Shown here: piece by piece, positions 1-5,910 of the stretch
How the letters are laid out: each line of letters starts with the position of its first letter
Numbering within the stretch: position 1 is the stretch's first letter
Assembly (NCBI GenBank): GCA_027029065.1
Contig: JALVGO010000230.1
Location: forward strand, 1 to 8,871
Length of the DNA: 8,871 nucleotides
Source of the DNA: Sulfurovum sp.
GTDB taxonomy: Bacteria; Campylobacterota; Campylobacteria; Campylobacterales; Sulfurovaceae
Direction: 5' to 3'
The notes under the pieces: model-generated
The model's input: only the letters and a program-made list of their open reading frames with translations
Told to the model about the DNA's origin: nothing
Database searches by the model: none
Translations under genes and position numbers: made by a program

Positions 1-18
1 TATTTAAATATATTCAGA

Positions 19-24
19 TATAAT
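19..24 (+). promoter_or_regulatory. Putative -10 box of the rpmE promoter
   Basis: A perfect TATAAT lies in very AT-rich sequence. Any -35 element would fall at or before the window edge, and Campylobacterota promoters usually lack a conserved -35. Transcription would start near position 31, which leaves a leader of about 125 nt before rpmE. This is motif evidence only. Confidence 0.5.
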
Positions 25-30
25 ATCGCC

Positions 31-155
31 CTAAAAGTTGTCTCAGCCAAGACTGTTGCAACGACCCTATCGTAAGATATGGAAGGATCCAACGTGATGT
101 TTGGATCAGAACAGGTTAGTTGCCTGTCAACAAAATAACTATAAAAGGTCTCACA
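31..155 (+). promoter_or_regulatory. Structured 5' leader of rpmE, candidate autoregulatory element
   Basis: This leader is unusually long for a 66-residue ribosomal protein gene and contains several inverted repeats. GTCT (40-43) can pair with AGAC (50-53). GATCCAA (86-92) pairs perfectly with TTGGATC (101-107) over an 8-nt loop. ACAGG (111-115) pairs with CCTGT (123-127), and this stem is mutually exclusive with GTTG (119-122) pairing CAAC (128-131). The ribosome-binding site AAGG (145-148) lies 7 nt before the rpmE ATG. The stretch containing it, AAAAGGTCTCA (143-153), is nearly repeated at the 5' end of the leader as AAAAGTTGTCTCA (33-45). Ribosomal protein genes, including L31 genes of other phyla, often have autogenous leaders. 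That function here is inferred; the pairings are directly visible. Confidence 0.45.
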
Positions 156-356
156 ATGAGAAAAGGTATTCATCCAGAATATATGGAATGTAAAGTGAAA
201 TGTGCTTGTGGTAACGAGTTTGAAGTAAAGTCCAACAAACCGGAGCTCTCAATCGATATTTGTAATGAATGTCACCCATTCTTTACAGGTTCTGAAAAGA
301 TTGTTGATGCTGCAGGTAGAGTTGAGAAGTTCAAAAACAAATACAAACTCAGCTAA
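156..356 (+). CDS. rpmE: Large ribosomal subunit protein bL31, zinc-binding form
   Basis: The gene encodes ribosomal protein bL31, which sits in the central protuberance of the 50S subunit and helps bridge the subunits. The product is 66 residues, the usual size, beginning MRKGIHPEY. Cys16, Cys18, Cys36 and Cys39 form the CxC...CxxC set of the zinc-containing (C+) paralogue, and the HPFFTG and GRVEKF stretches are typical of the family. I chose the ATG at 156 over an in-frame TTG at 120 because AAGG lies 7 nt upstream and bL31 normally starts MK/MR at this point. It is the first gene of the cluster. A long structured leader lies upstream and a GC hairpin without a T-run lies downstream, so both autoregulation and partial transcription termination are possible. 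In zinc-limited bacteria C- paralogues can replace this form; none is visible here. Confidence 0.95.
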   Translation: MRKGIHPEYMECKVKCACGNEFEVKSNKPELSIDICNECHPFFTGSEKIVDAAGRVEKFKNKYKLS

Positions 357-362
357 TCTTTT

Positions 363-379
363 CCCCGATTTATTCGGGG
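363..379 (+). terminator. GC-rich hairpin between rpmE and rsmI
   Basis: CCCCGA (363-368) and TCGGGG (374-379) form a perfect 6-bp stem with a 5-nt loop, 6 bases after the rpmE stop. No T-run follows immediately; only mixed pyrimidines and TTTT at 391-394 are seen. It may be a weak attenuator that lowers readthrough from rpmE into rsmI, or an mRNA-stabilising 3' structure, rather than a full intrinsic terminator. Confidence 0.4.
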
Positions 380-402
380 CGTCATTCTCCTTTTAGGCAA
401 TC

Positions 403-1230
403 ATGCTTACTTTTATCCCCACACCTATCGGTAACCCTCAAGATATTACAATTCGGGCGCTTCGTCTTTTTGAAGAAGCAGAACTTTTTTTCTGTGAAGA
501 CACACGACACACCAAACATCTTTTAAAACTTTTAGAAGAACGTTTTGGGATGCAGTATCCGGATGCTCTCTTTGTTTCATTCAACGAACATAACGGTCGT
601 GCACGTCTAACGCAGTATGCAGAGGATATTCGTACAAAAAAGATTGTGTATGTCAGTGATGCCGGTATGCCTGTTATTTCCGATCCGGGACAGATGCTTG
701 TAGCATATTGCCAAAAAGAGGATATACCCTATGATGTGCTTCCCGGTGCCTCTGCTGTTACCACTGCCTATGCAGCTTCCGGCTTTGAGGAGGGGAAGTT
801 TCTCTTTTATGCCTTTTTGCCTCACAAGGGAAAAGAGAGACAGACAGCATTACATGAAGCCATGGAGAACGGATATAATACTGTACTATATGAGGCACCT
901 CACAGACTTGAGAAACTGCTGGAAGAGATTGTCGAAATTGATAGTAATCGTGAGCTTTTTTTGGCAAAAGAGATCAGTAAACAGTACCAGCATTACTATC
1001 GGGGGTCAGCTTCGGAACTTTTGGAAACGTTGAAAGTATCAGCAATTCGCGGTGAGTGGGTTGTTATCATAAAATCAGCGGAAAAAAGTACGGAAGGTTC
1101 ACTTTCTCTGTCTCAAATATTTCAAATGGATCTGCCACCCAAAGTAAAGGCAAAACTTCTTGCTGAACTCAGTGACCGGAGTGTGAAAGAGTGGTATCAG
1201 GAGCTGGTGGGGAACAAAGGAAAACGCTAG
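403..1230 (+). CDS. rsmI: 16S rRNA (cytidine(1402)-2'-O)-methyltransferase RsmI
   Basis: RsmI uses S-adenosylmethionine to methylate the 2'-OH of C1402 in the 16S rRNA decoding centre, complementing the N4-methylation made by RsmH. The 275-residue product has the family hallmarks in order: IPTPIGNPQDIT (5-16), CEDTRHTKHLL (31-41), VSDAGMPVISDPG (84-96, the cofactor-binding loop), LPGASAVTTAYAASG (113-127), LPHKGKER (139-146), YEAPHRLEKLLEEI (163-176) and LAKEISKQY (188-196). Its length matches the usual 275-290. The ATG at 403 gives the expected N-terminus directly before the first motif, although the ribosome-binding site (TAGG, 394-397) is weak. The gene ends 28 nt before the next gene. It is intact and the assignment is secure from motifs; activity on C1402 is taken from the family. 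Confidence 0.94.
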   Translation: MLTFIPTPIGNPQDITIRALRLFEEAELFFCEDTRHTKHLLKLLEERFGMQYPDALFVSFNEHNGRARLTQYAEDIRTKKIVYVSDAGMPVISDPGQMLVAYCQKEDIPYDVLPGASAVTTAYAASGFEEGKFLFYAFLPHKGKERQTALHEAMENGYNTVLYEAPHRLEKLLEEIVEIDSNRELFLAKEISKQYQHYYRGSASELLETLKVSAIRGEWVVIIKSAEKSTEGSLSLSQIFQMDLPPKVKAKLLAELSDRSVKEWYQELVGNKGKR

Positions 1231-1247
1231 TTCAAGTAAAAATTGGA

Positions 1248-1253
1248 TAAAAT
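1248..1253 (+). promoter_or_regulatory. -10-like box 5 nt before the rlmB start
   Basis: TAAAAT, one mismatch from TATAAT, ends 5 nt before the ATG at 1259. No convincing Shine-Dalgarno lies at normal spacing; the only purine run, GGA at 1245-1247, is 11 nt away. A transcript starting at or beside the A of ATG would be leaderless. The element resembles the one in front of the mntA-like gene at 8091-8096. It could also be chance in an AT-rich gap. Confidence 0.35.
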
Positions 1254-1258
1254 CTCTT

Positions 1259-1945
1259 ATGATTATTTATGGAAAACAGGTATGTCTGTATGCCTTGGAA
1301 CGACACCCGGAACTTGTTGAAACAGTATATGTCGCAAAAAAAGGGGTGCTGCCGCAGCACTTGTTCCACCAGTACCATGGCAAGATCAAGTTTCTTGAAG
1401 AGAAGTGGGCACAGTCAATGAGCAAGGGTGGGAACCATCAGGGTATTCTGCTTGAGGTATCTGAGATAGATAATCCTGATCCTGATATGATCAAAAAGAG
1501 CAATTTTATTGTTATTCTTGATGGGCTTACAGATGTGGGAAACATTGGTGCTATTGTAAGAAGTGCATATGCTTTGGGAGCAAATGCGGTGGTTGCTGCC
1601 GGTGTGCGCCAGTTGAACTTTTCTGCGATTGTACGTACAAGTTCCGGAGCGATGCTCGATATGCCTTTTTTGCTCACACACAATGTACTTGGCCTGCTCA
1701 ATGAGCTGAAACAGATCGGGTTTACGGTCTATGGAGCAGCGATGGAAGGGGAGCCTATACAGGAAGTGCTATTTCCAGAAAAGAGAGTTCTGGTTATGGG
1801 GAGCGAGGACAAAGGTATATCCAAAAGGGTAAGAGGCAAGCTCGACGGACTTGTGTCGATAGAGATGAAACATGCATTCGATTCACTGAATGTCAGTGCA
1901 GCGGCTGCGATTTTAATACATAGGATGAGTTATGCAGTTAAATGA
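1259..1945 (+). CDS. rlmB: TrmH/SpoU-family 23S rRNA 2'-O-ribose methyltransferase, RlmB-like
   Basis: This is a SPOUT-class methyltransferase that uses S-adenosylmethionine to methylate a ribose 2'-OH. The closest characterised relative is RlmB, which modifies G2251 in the 23S rRNA P-loop. The 228-residue product has an N-terminal substrate-binding domain (about 1-75, opening IIYGKQVCLYALERHPEL) and then the three knotted-fold motifs: LDGLTDVGNIGAIVRSA (87-103; catalytic Asn95 and Arg101), VMGSEDKGIS (179-188; Glu183) and MKHAFDSLNVSAAAA (203-217). It is slightly shorter than E. coli RlmB (about 243). The last 14 bp overlap the next gene, which indicates translational coupling. A -10-like box close to the ATG suggests an additional, possibly leaderless, internal promoter. 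The family is certain; the exact rRNA target is inferred. Confidence 0.88.
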   Translation: MIIYGKQVCLYALERHPELVETVYVAKKGVLPQHLFHQYHGKIKFLEEKWAQSMSKGGNHQGILLEVSEIDNPDPDMIKKSNFIVILDGLTDVGNIGAIVRSAYALGANAVVAAGVRQLNFSAIVRTSSGAMLDMPFLLTHNVLGLLNELKQIGFTVYGAAMEGEPIQEVLFPEKRVLVMGSEDKGISKRVRGKLDGLVSIEMKHAFDSLNVSAAAAILIHRMSYAVK

Positions 1946-2459
1946 GATACTCGAAGAGAATACGATACGGTCAATTTCTCAAAAAACAAATATTTCCGAA
2001 GAGAACCTTGAAGCACTTTTTGCAGGAGAGTTCGATGTACTGAAAAAAGTGAAAACGATGGGCTTCATTTCGATCATTGAACGAGAGTACCATGCAGACC
2101 TGAAACCGCTGCGTGATCAGGCAAAAGCATATTATGCCGAGCATGATGATGAGAGCGGGATTGTTCTGGATGCACCTGTTGCCGAGAGGAAAAAGGGAAA
2201 ATCAAAAGTTGTGCCTTTTCTTGTGATTGTACTTCTTGGTGCAGCTTCCTGGTATTTTATCACTCAGTTTGACAAAGAAAAACTCAAAGATCTCATTCCT
2301 TTTCAAGCGACAAAAAGCAGTGAAGTGCTTCAGAACACTGTAGATGATGATCCTAATTTGAGTATTGAACACGCCATTGCAGATGAAACGCAGCATGACG
2401 GGAGTGCAAAAAGCGTATCGGGTGAAGCAACAGAAGACGTGAACCTAACACATGAATAA
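1932..2459 (+). CDS. Single-pass membrane protein with helix-turn-helix-like N-terminus (RodZ-like layout)
   Basis: The function is not established. Residues 8-60 form a helical region (ISQKTNISEENLEALFAGEF) resembling the HTH_25 domain of RodZ-type cytoskeletal anchors. A lysine-rich stretch ends KKGKSK (about 87-92), and one hydrophobic helix follows (VVPFLVIVLLGAASWYFIT, 93-111). The C-terminal tail of about 64 residues (112-175) is acidic and low in complexity. The positive-inside rule puts the N-terminus in the cytoplasm and the tail in the periplasm. At 175 residues it is far shorter than RodZ and lacks an evident periplasmic beta domain, so I do not call it RodZ. The ATG at 1932 is supported by AGGA (1922-1925) 6 nt upstream and overlaps rlmB by 14 bp. 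I recall a small membrane protein at the same position in C. jejuni. It ends 12 nt before the aminotransferase gene. Confidence 0.8.
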   Translation: MQLNEILEENTIRSISQKTNISEENLEALFAGEFDVLKKVKTMGFISIIEREYHADLKPLRDQAKAYYAEHDDESGIVLDAPVAERKKGKSKVVPFLVIVLLGAASWYFITQFDKEKLKDLIPFQATKSSEVLQNTVDDDPNLSIEHAIADETQHDGSAKSVSGEATEDVNLTHE

Positions 2460-2471
2460 AAGAGAGAAATA

Positions 2472-3710
2472 ATGTTTGACGAAATTCAGTTTGAGAAGAT
2501 AAACCGTTTACCAAAATATATTTTTGCAGAGATCAATGAGATAAAGATGCAGATGCGCCGTGAAGGTGCTGACATTATTGACTTTTCAATGGGAAATCCG
2601 GATGCTGCAACGCCAAAGCCCATTATTGACAAACTGTGTGAAACTGCAAAAAAACCGAAAACACACGGTTACAGTGCAAGCAAAGGTATTTACAAACTGC
2701 GTCTTGCCATGAGCAACTGGTATAAGCGAAAGTACGGTGCTGACCTTGACCCCGATACCGAAGTGGTAGCGACGATGGGCAGTAAAGAGGGGTACGTACA
2801 CCTTGTTCAGGCGATCACCAATCCGGGTGATGTTGCAATCGTCCCTGACCCGACCTATCCGATCCACTCGCAGGCATTTGTACTGGCTGGAGCGAATGTA
2901 GAGAAGATGGAAGTAACCTTTAATGAGGATACCTTTGAAGTGGATGAGGACAAGTTTCTTTCTGATGTAAATGAAGCGCTTGAAAATTCGATTCCAAAGC
3001 CGAAATTTTTGGTAGTCAACTTCCCGCACAACCCAAGTACGGCAACTGTAACGCCGGCGTTTTATGAACGTCTGGTAGCCTTGGCGAAAGAGAAGCGTTT
3101 CTATATCATTTCCGATATTGCCTATGCCGACATTACGTTTGACGGCTATAAAACACCGTCGATTATGCAGGTTGAAGGTGCCAAAGATGTTGCTGTCGAG
3201 TCCTATACACTTTCAAAATCGTACAATATGGCGGGATGGCGTGTCGGATTTGTGGTAGGAAACAAAAAGCTTATCGGTGCGCTTCAGGCGATCAAGTCAT
3301 GGCTTGACTACGGTATGTTTACCCCGATTCAGGTAGCGGCAACGGTAGCACTTGATGAACATGGGTATGTGCCGGACAAGGAGATCATTCCACGGTATCA
3401 AAAGAGACGTGATGTGATGATAGAGTCCTTTACCAATGCCGGATGGGCACTCAAAAAACCCAATGCGAGTATGTTTATCTGGGCGAAGCTTCCCCAGATA
3501 GCACTCGATATGGAGATGGGTTCCATGGAGTTCTCCAAACGGCTGCTGCAAGAGGCGGGTGTGGCTGTAAGTCCCGGTATCGGATTTGGTATTTACGGGG
3601 ACAAATATGTACGTATCGCCCTGATAGAGAATGAGAAGCGTATCCGTCAGGCAGCACGCAACATTAAACGTTTTTTGAAAACCCTTGAAGAGGAACACAA
3701 ACATGGTTAA
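2472..3710 (+). CDS. alaC: AlaC-type PLP-dependent aminotransferase (glutamate-pyruvate type)
   Basis: This is a fold-type I, class I/II aminotransferase. It resembles E. coli AlaC (YfdZ), which makes alanine from pyruvate and glutamate, much more than AspC. Stretches I recognise from AlaC include DIIDFSMGNPDAATP (34-48), THGYSASKGI (64-73), MGSKEGYVHL (102-111), DPTYPIH (126-132), SYTLSKSYNMAGWRVGF (244-260), FTPIQVAA (283-290) and SPGIGFGIYGD (367-377). The PLP-binding lysine is Lys249; Asn187, Asp215, Tyr218 and the carboxylate-binding Arg381 are in place. The 412-residue length is normal. GAGAG at 2462-2466 precedes the ATG at 2472. The 3' end overlaps hom by 8 bp, so the two are probably translated together. 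The related LL-diaminopimelate aminotransferases are the main alternative, so the substrate is not certain. Confidence 0.88.
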   Translation: MFDEIQFEKINRLPKYIFAEINEIKMQMRREGADIIDFSMGNPDAATPKPIIDKLCETAKKPKTHGYSASKGIYKLRLAMSNWYKRKYGADLDPDTEVVATMGSKEGYVHLVQAITNPGDVAIVPDPTYPIHSQAFVLAGANVEKMEVTFNEDTFEVDEDKFLSDVNEALENSIPKPKFLVVNFPHNPSTATVTPAFYERLVALAKEKRFYIISDIAYADITFDGYKTPSIMQVEGAKDVAVESYTLSKSYNMAGWRVGFVVGNKKLIGALQAIKSWLDYGMFTPIQVAATVALDEHGYVPDKEIIPRYQKRRDVMIESFTNAGWALKKPNASMFIWAKLPQIALDMEMGSMEFSKRLLQEAGVAVSPGIGFGIYGDKYVRIALIENEKRIRQAARNIKRFLKTLEEEHKHG

Positions 3711-4965
3711 AATAGGGATACTGGGTGTCGGTACAGTAGGTGAGAGTGTTGCAAAAATACTCGAAGCCAATGCAGATATCATCGAAGCACGTGCTGGTAA
3801 GAAGATCGTTGTAAAAAGCGGTGTTGTGCGCAACATGAATAAAAAGCGTGATGTGCAGATAGCGCTCAGTGATGACCCCTACAGTGTGGTGGATGATCCG
3901 GAGATCGACATTGTTGTTGAGCTGATGGGCGGGGTGGAAGAGCCCTTTGCTTTGGTCAAACGTGCTTTAGAGAATGGCAAAGCGGTTGTGACGGCAAACA
4001 AAGCGCTGCTTGCCTACCACCGTTATGAACTCCAAGAGACTGCAGGGGATATCCCGCTCATGTATGAGGCGAGCACTGCCGGGGGGATTCCTGTCATTGG
4101 TGCACTACGCACAGGGTTGGCAGCCAATCATATTGAGAGTATTCAGGGTATCATGAACGGTACCTGTAACTATATGCTTACCAAGATGATCAACGAGGGT
4201 GCCCAGTATGACGAAATTCTCAAAGAGGCACAGGAGCTTGGGTATGCCGAAGCAGACCCAACCTTTGATGTGGGCGGATTTGATGCGGCACACAAACTGT
4301 TGATCCTTGCTTCTATTGCCTACGGTATCGATGCGAAGCCGGAGGATATTTTGATTGAGGGAATTGAAAATATCACACAAACCGATGTTGCCTTTGCCAA
4401 AGAGTTCGGCTATGAGATCAAACTGCTCGGTATTGCCAAAAAAGTGGGTGAGGGTGTAGAGCTGCGTGTCCATGCAACGATGATCCCAAGTGAGAGTATG
4501 ATCGCCAAGGTTGATGGTGTGATGAATGCGGTGACAGTCGTAGGTGACCGTGTGGGCGAGACGATGTATTACGGTCCGGGAGCCGGTGGTGATGCGACTG
4601 CCTCGGCAGTGATTGCCGATATTGTCGATATCGTCCGTGGCAATCAGGGCCCGATGCTCGGCTACAAAAAAGGACTGGAGAGCGGGTTGAAGCTTCTTCC
4701 AAAAGAGCAGATCGTGACACAGTACTATGTACGTATCGAGGTTGATGACAAAAGCGGTGTGCTTGCCGCTATCACTTCAACACTTGGAGAGTTCGGTATC
4801 TCTATAGAGTCGATGCTGCAAAAACCGACAAGTGATGCACACATCGCAAAGCTGCTCTTTACCACACACAAGACACAAGAGGCCAAAATGCATGATGCCA
4901 TTACCGCACTCAAAGCACTTGATGTCGTACATGGTGATGTAGCGATGATGCGTATAGAAAAATAG
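3703..4965 (+). CDS. hom: Homoserine dehydrogenase with C-terminal ACT domain
   Basis: Homoserine dehydrogenase reduces aspartate-4-semialdehyde to homoserine with NAD(P)H in the cytoplasm. It is the branch point towards methionine and threonine. The 420-residue product has the Rossmann fingerprint GVGTVG (8-13), TANKALLA (97-104), the substrate segment YEASTAGGIPVIGAL (121-135), GIMNGTCNYMLT (149-160) and the catalytic-domain stretch AEADPTFDVGGFDAAHKL (182-199) with Asp194 and Lys198. The ACT domain spans about 340-420 and begins YYVRIEVDDKSGVLAAI; in this family it usually senses threonine. The ATG at 3703 is preferred over an in-frame TTG at 3685 because AAGAGGA (3688-3694) sits 8 nt upstream and the Rossmann motif should lie close to the N-terminus. 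The gene overlaps alaC by 8 bp and ends 10 bp before yajQ. Confidence 0.96.
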   Translation: MVKIGILGVGTVGESVAKILEANADIIEARAGKKIVVKSGVVRNMNKKRDVQIALSDDPYSVVDDPEIDIVVELMGGVEEPFALVKRALENGKAVVTANKALLAYHRYELQETAGDIPLMYEASTAGGIPVIGALRTGLAANHIESIQGIMNGTCNYMLTKMINEGAQYDEILKEAQELGYAEADPTFDVGGFDAAHKLLILASIAYGIDAKPEDILIEGIENITQTDVAFAKEFGYEIKLLGIAKKVGEGVELRVHATMIPSESMIAKVDGVMNAVTVVGDRVGETMYYGPGAGGDATASAVIADIVDIVRGNQGPMLGYKKGLESGLKLLPKEQIVTQYYVRIEVDDKSGVLAAITSTLGEFGISIESMLQKPTSDAHIAKLLFTTHKTQEAKMHDAITALKALDVVHGDVAMMRIEK

Positions 4966-4975
4966 GGAGTGTTTT

Positions 4976-5476
4976 ATGGCAAAAGACCACTACTTTGATA
5001 TCTCGGCGAAGCTTGATATGATGGAGATGAAAAATGCCATTGAACAGGCTAAAAAAGAGGTTGCTACACGTTTTGATTTTAAGGGGATCATGACCGATAT
5101 CGACCTGAATGAGAAAGCCAAGGTACTAAACCTCTCAAGTTCGAGCGACAGCAAGATCGATGCGCTCAAAGACATTGTCATCTCCAAAATGATCAAACGC
5201 GGTCTCTCTCCCAAGTCACTTGATGAAGTCAAAACAGAAGGGATCAGTGGCGGGAATGTGAAGGTAGTCTACCGCATTGTTGACAGCATCGAAAAAGATG
5301 AAGCCAAGAAGATCGTCAAGGCAATCAAAGATGCCAAGCTCAAGGTCACACCTGCAATACAGGGTGATGAGATCCGTGTCAGCGGAAAGAAGATCGATGA
5401 CCTTCAGGTGGTGATTGCGCTGGTAAGAAAGATGGAGGATTTGAAAGCGCCGTTGACGTTCGGGAACTTCAAGTAG
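4976..5476 (+). CDS. yajQ: YajQ/UPF0234 (DUF520) nucleotide-binding protein
   Basis: This is a YajQ-family protein of 166 residues, close to the usual 160-165. The fold is two RNP-like alpha/beta domains. Some members bind nucleotides, and the Xanthomonas protein is reported to bind cyclic di-GMP and act with a transcription factor. Its role here is unknown. Family stretches seen are YFDISAKLDMMEMKNAI (6-22), EVATRFDFKG (28-37), KRGLSPKSLD (74-83), KKIVKAIKDAKLKV (110-123), IQGDEIRVSGKKIDDLQ (128-144) and a C-terminal FGNFK. The ribosome-binding site AGGGAG (4964-4969) overlaps the hom stop and lies 6 nt before the ATG. It is the last gene of the + strand cluster, and heptamer repeats begin 6 bp after its stop, so its 3' mRNA end should lie in the repeat hairpin. 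Confidence 0.94.
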   Translation: MAKDHYFDISAKLDMMEMKNAIEQAKKEVATRFDFKGIMTDIDLNEKAKVLNLSSSSDSKIDALKDIVISKMIKRGLSPKSLDEVKTEGISGGNVKVVYRIVDSIEKDEAKKIVKAIKDAKLKVTPAIQGDEIRVSGKKIDDLQVVIALVRKMEDLKAPLTFGNFK

Positions 5477-5482
5477 AGATTA

Positions 5483-5523
5483 GGTTTAAGGTTTAAGGTT
5501 TAAGGTTTAAGGTTTAAGGTTTA
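5483..5523 (+). repeat. Tandem heptamer array, unit GGTTTAA
   Basis: There are five perfect GGTTTAA units (5483-5517) and a sixth partial GGTTTA (5518-5523), in direct orientation, starting 6 bp after the yajQ stop. No interspersed unique sequence exists, so this is a short tandem repeat and not a CRISPR. The period of 7 and near-complementarity to the array at 5547-5593 tie the two together. Confidence 0.95.
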
Positions 5524-5527
5524 TCAC

Positions 5528-5548
5528 AGCATAAGTACATATTATGCT
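5528..5548. repeat. Perfect inverted repeat at the centre of the two heptamer arrays
   Basis: AGCATAA (5528-5534) and TTATGCT (5542-5548) are perfectly complementary around the 7-nt loop GTACATA. The stem lies at the midpoint between the heptamer arrays and would form the tip of a much longer hairpin. Confidence 0.85.
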
Positions 5549-5593
5549 TAGCCCTTAGCCCTTAGCCCTTAGCCCTTAGCCCTTAGCCCTTAG
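5547..5593 (+). repeat. Tandem heptamer array, unit CTTAGCC
   Basis: There are six perfect CTTAGCC units (5547-5588) and a partial CTTAG (5589-5593), running directly up to the stop codon of the minus-strand gene (TAA complement at 5594-5596). Read on the minus strand the unit is GGCTAAG. Its complement shares five of seven bases with the GGTTTAA array when aligned as TTTAAGG against GCTAAGG, so the two arrays form an imperfect inverted pair. Confidence 0.95.
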
Positions 5594-5845
5594 TTACGAA
5601 CAGTGCCCGCCGCCGCAGCATCCACCGCTGTTTTCTTCTCTTGGTTTCTCTTCGACATTGATTTTGAAAGTGTTCCCCTCTTCTTCTATCCAAAAGAGGT
5701 GCTTTTGACAGAACTTCTGGTTCATGTGACTCTCCATCAGTTTTGCCTGAAGCAGGGCATCATCTTTGTTGTCAAACTGCATATTGTTTTCATAACTGCT
5801 CTTTTTGAAGCAACCGCACTCTTTTGTGACTTGAATCGTAAACAT
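5594..5845 (-). CDS. Small cysteine-rich protein of unknown function with CCGGGHC tail
   Basis: I cannot name this 83-residue protein; I have an impression of similar sequences in Sulfurimonas-type genomes. It starts MFTIQVTKECGCFKKS and ends GGCCGGGHCS. Cysteines are at 10, 12, 46, 76, 77 and 82, with histidines at 40, 49 and 81. They form a CxC near the N-terminus, an FCQKH in the middle and a Gly/Cys/His tail that suggests metal or iron-sulfur binding (inference). There is no signal peptide or membrane segment, so it should be cytoplasmic. On the minus strand AAGGA (complement of 5852-5856) lies 6 nt before the ATG, which supports the start. It is divergent from fdhA across a 125-bp gap and convergent with yajQ across the heptamer arrays. 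Its position beside a metal-dependent formate dehydrogenase may be functional or accidental. Confidence 0.8.
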   Translation of the reverse strand: MFTIQVTKECGCFKKSSYENNMQFDNKDDALLQAKLMESHMNQKFCQKHLFWIEEEGNTFKINVEEKPREENSGGCCGGGHCS

Positions 5846-5891
5846 ATTACATCCTTTTTGTTATAATTTGTACCGATAATAACTGGCAGTG

Positions 5892-5907
5892 CTTAGTTTA
5901 AGGCTAA
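5892..5907 (+). repeat. Isolated cluster of heptamer-like units upstream of fdhA
   Basis: CTTAG, TTTAAGG and GGCTAA follow each other with overlap. These are respectively a piece of the right-hand array unit, the left-hand array unit, and the right-hand unit in reverse. TTAG (5893-5896) and CTAA (5904-5907) form a short inverted repeat. It resembles a fragment of the 5483-5593 structure on the other side of the cysteine-rich gene, but is short enough to be chance. Confidence 0.35.
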
Positions 5908-5910
5908 ATA

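Larger units (their letters stand above)
5483..5593. other. Long imperfect hairpin made of two facing heptamer arrays, candidate bidirectional terminator
   Basis: The whole gap between convergent yajQ and the minus-strand gene folds back on itself: heptamer array, 7-bp perfect stem, 7-nt loop, near-complementary heptamer array. In + strand RNA each UUUAAGG can pair with CCUUAGC through five Watson-Crick pairs and one U-G pair. In - strand RNA only the five pairs form. Position between convergent genes fits a shared transcription-ending or mRNA-protecting structure. No conventional T-run is seen. The termination role is inference; the repeat geometry is observed. Confidence 0.5.

Noticed and set aside
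120..155. TTG start giving a 12-residue N-terminal extension of rpmE
   Set aside because: The extension is not part of bL31, and the ATG at 156 has AAGG at 7 nt. The stretch lies in the structured leader.
2586..3029. A 147-codon minus-strand frame
   Set aside because: It is antisense to the AlaC-type aminotransferase, with no recognisable motif or ribosome-binding site.
5483..5593. CRISPR array or telomere-like end
   Set aside because: Units of 7 bp are contiguous with no spacers, so it is not CRISPR. The units only superficially resemble telomere repeats and lie inside a normal gene cluster.
5603..5866. An 87-codon + strand frame opposite the cysteine-rich gene
   Set aside because: It has no good ribosome-binding site and a composition typical of an antisense shadow. 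The minus-strand protein has a well-placed ribosome-binding site and patterned cysteines.
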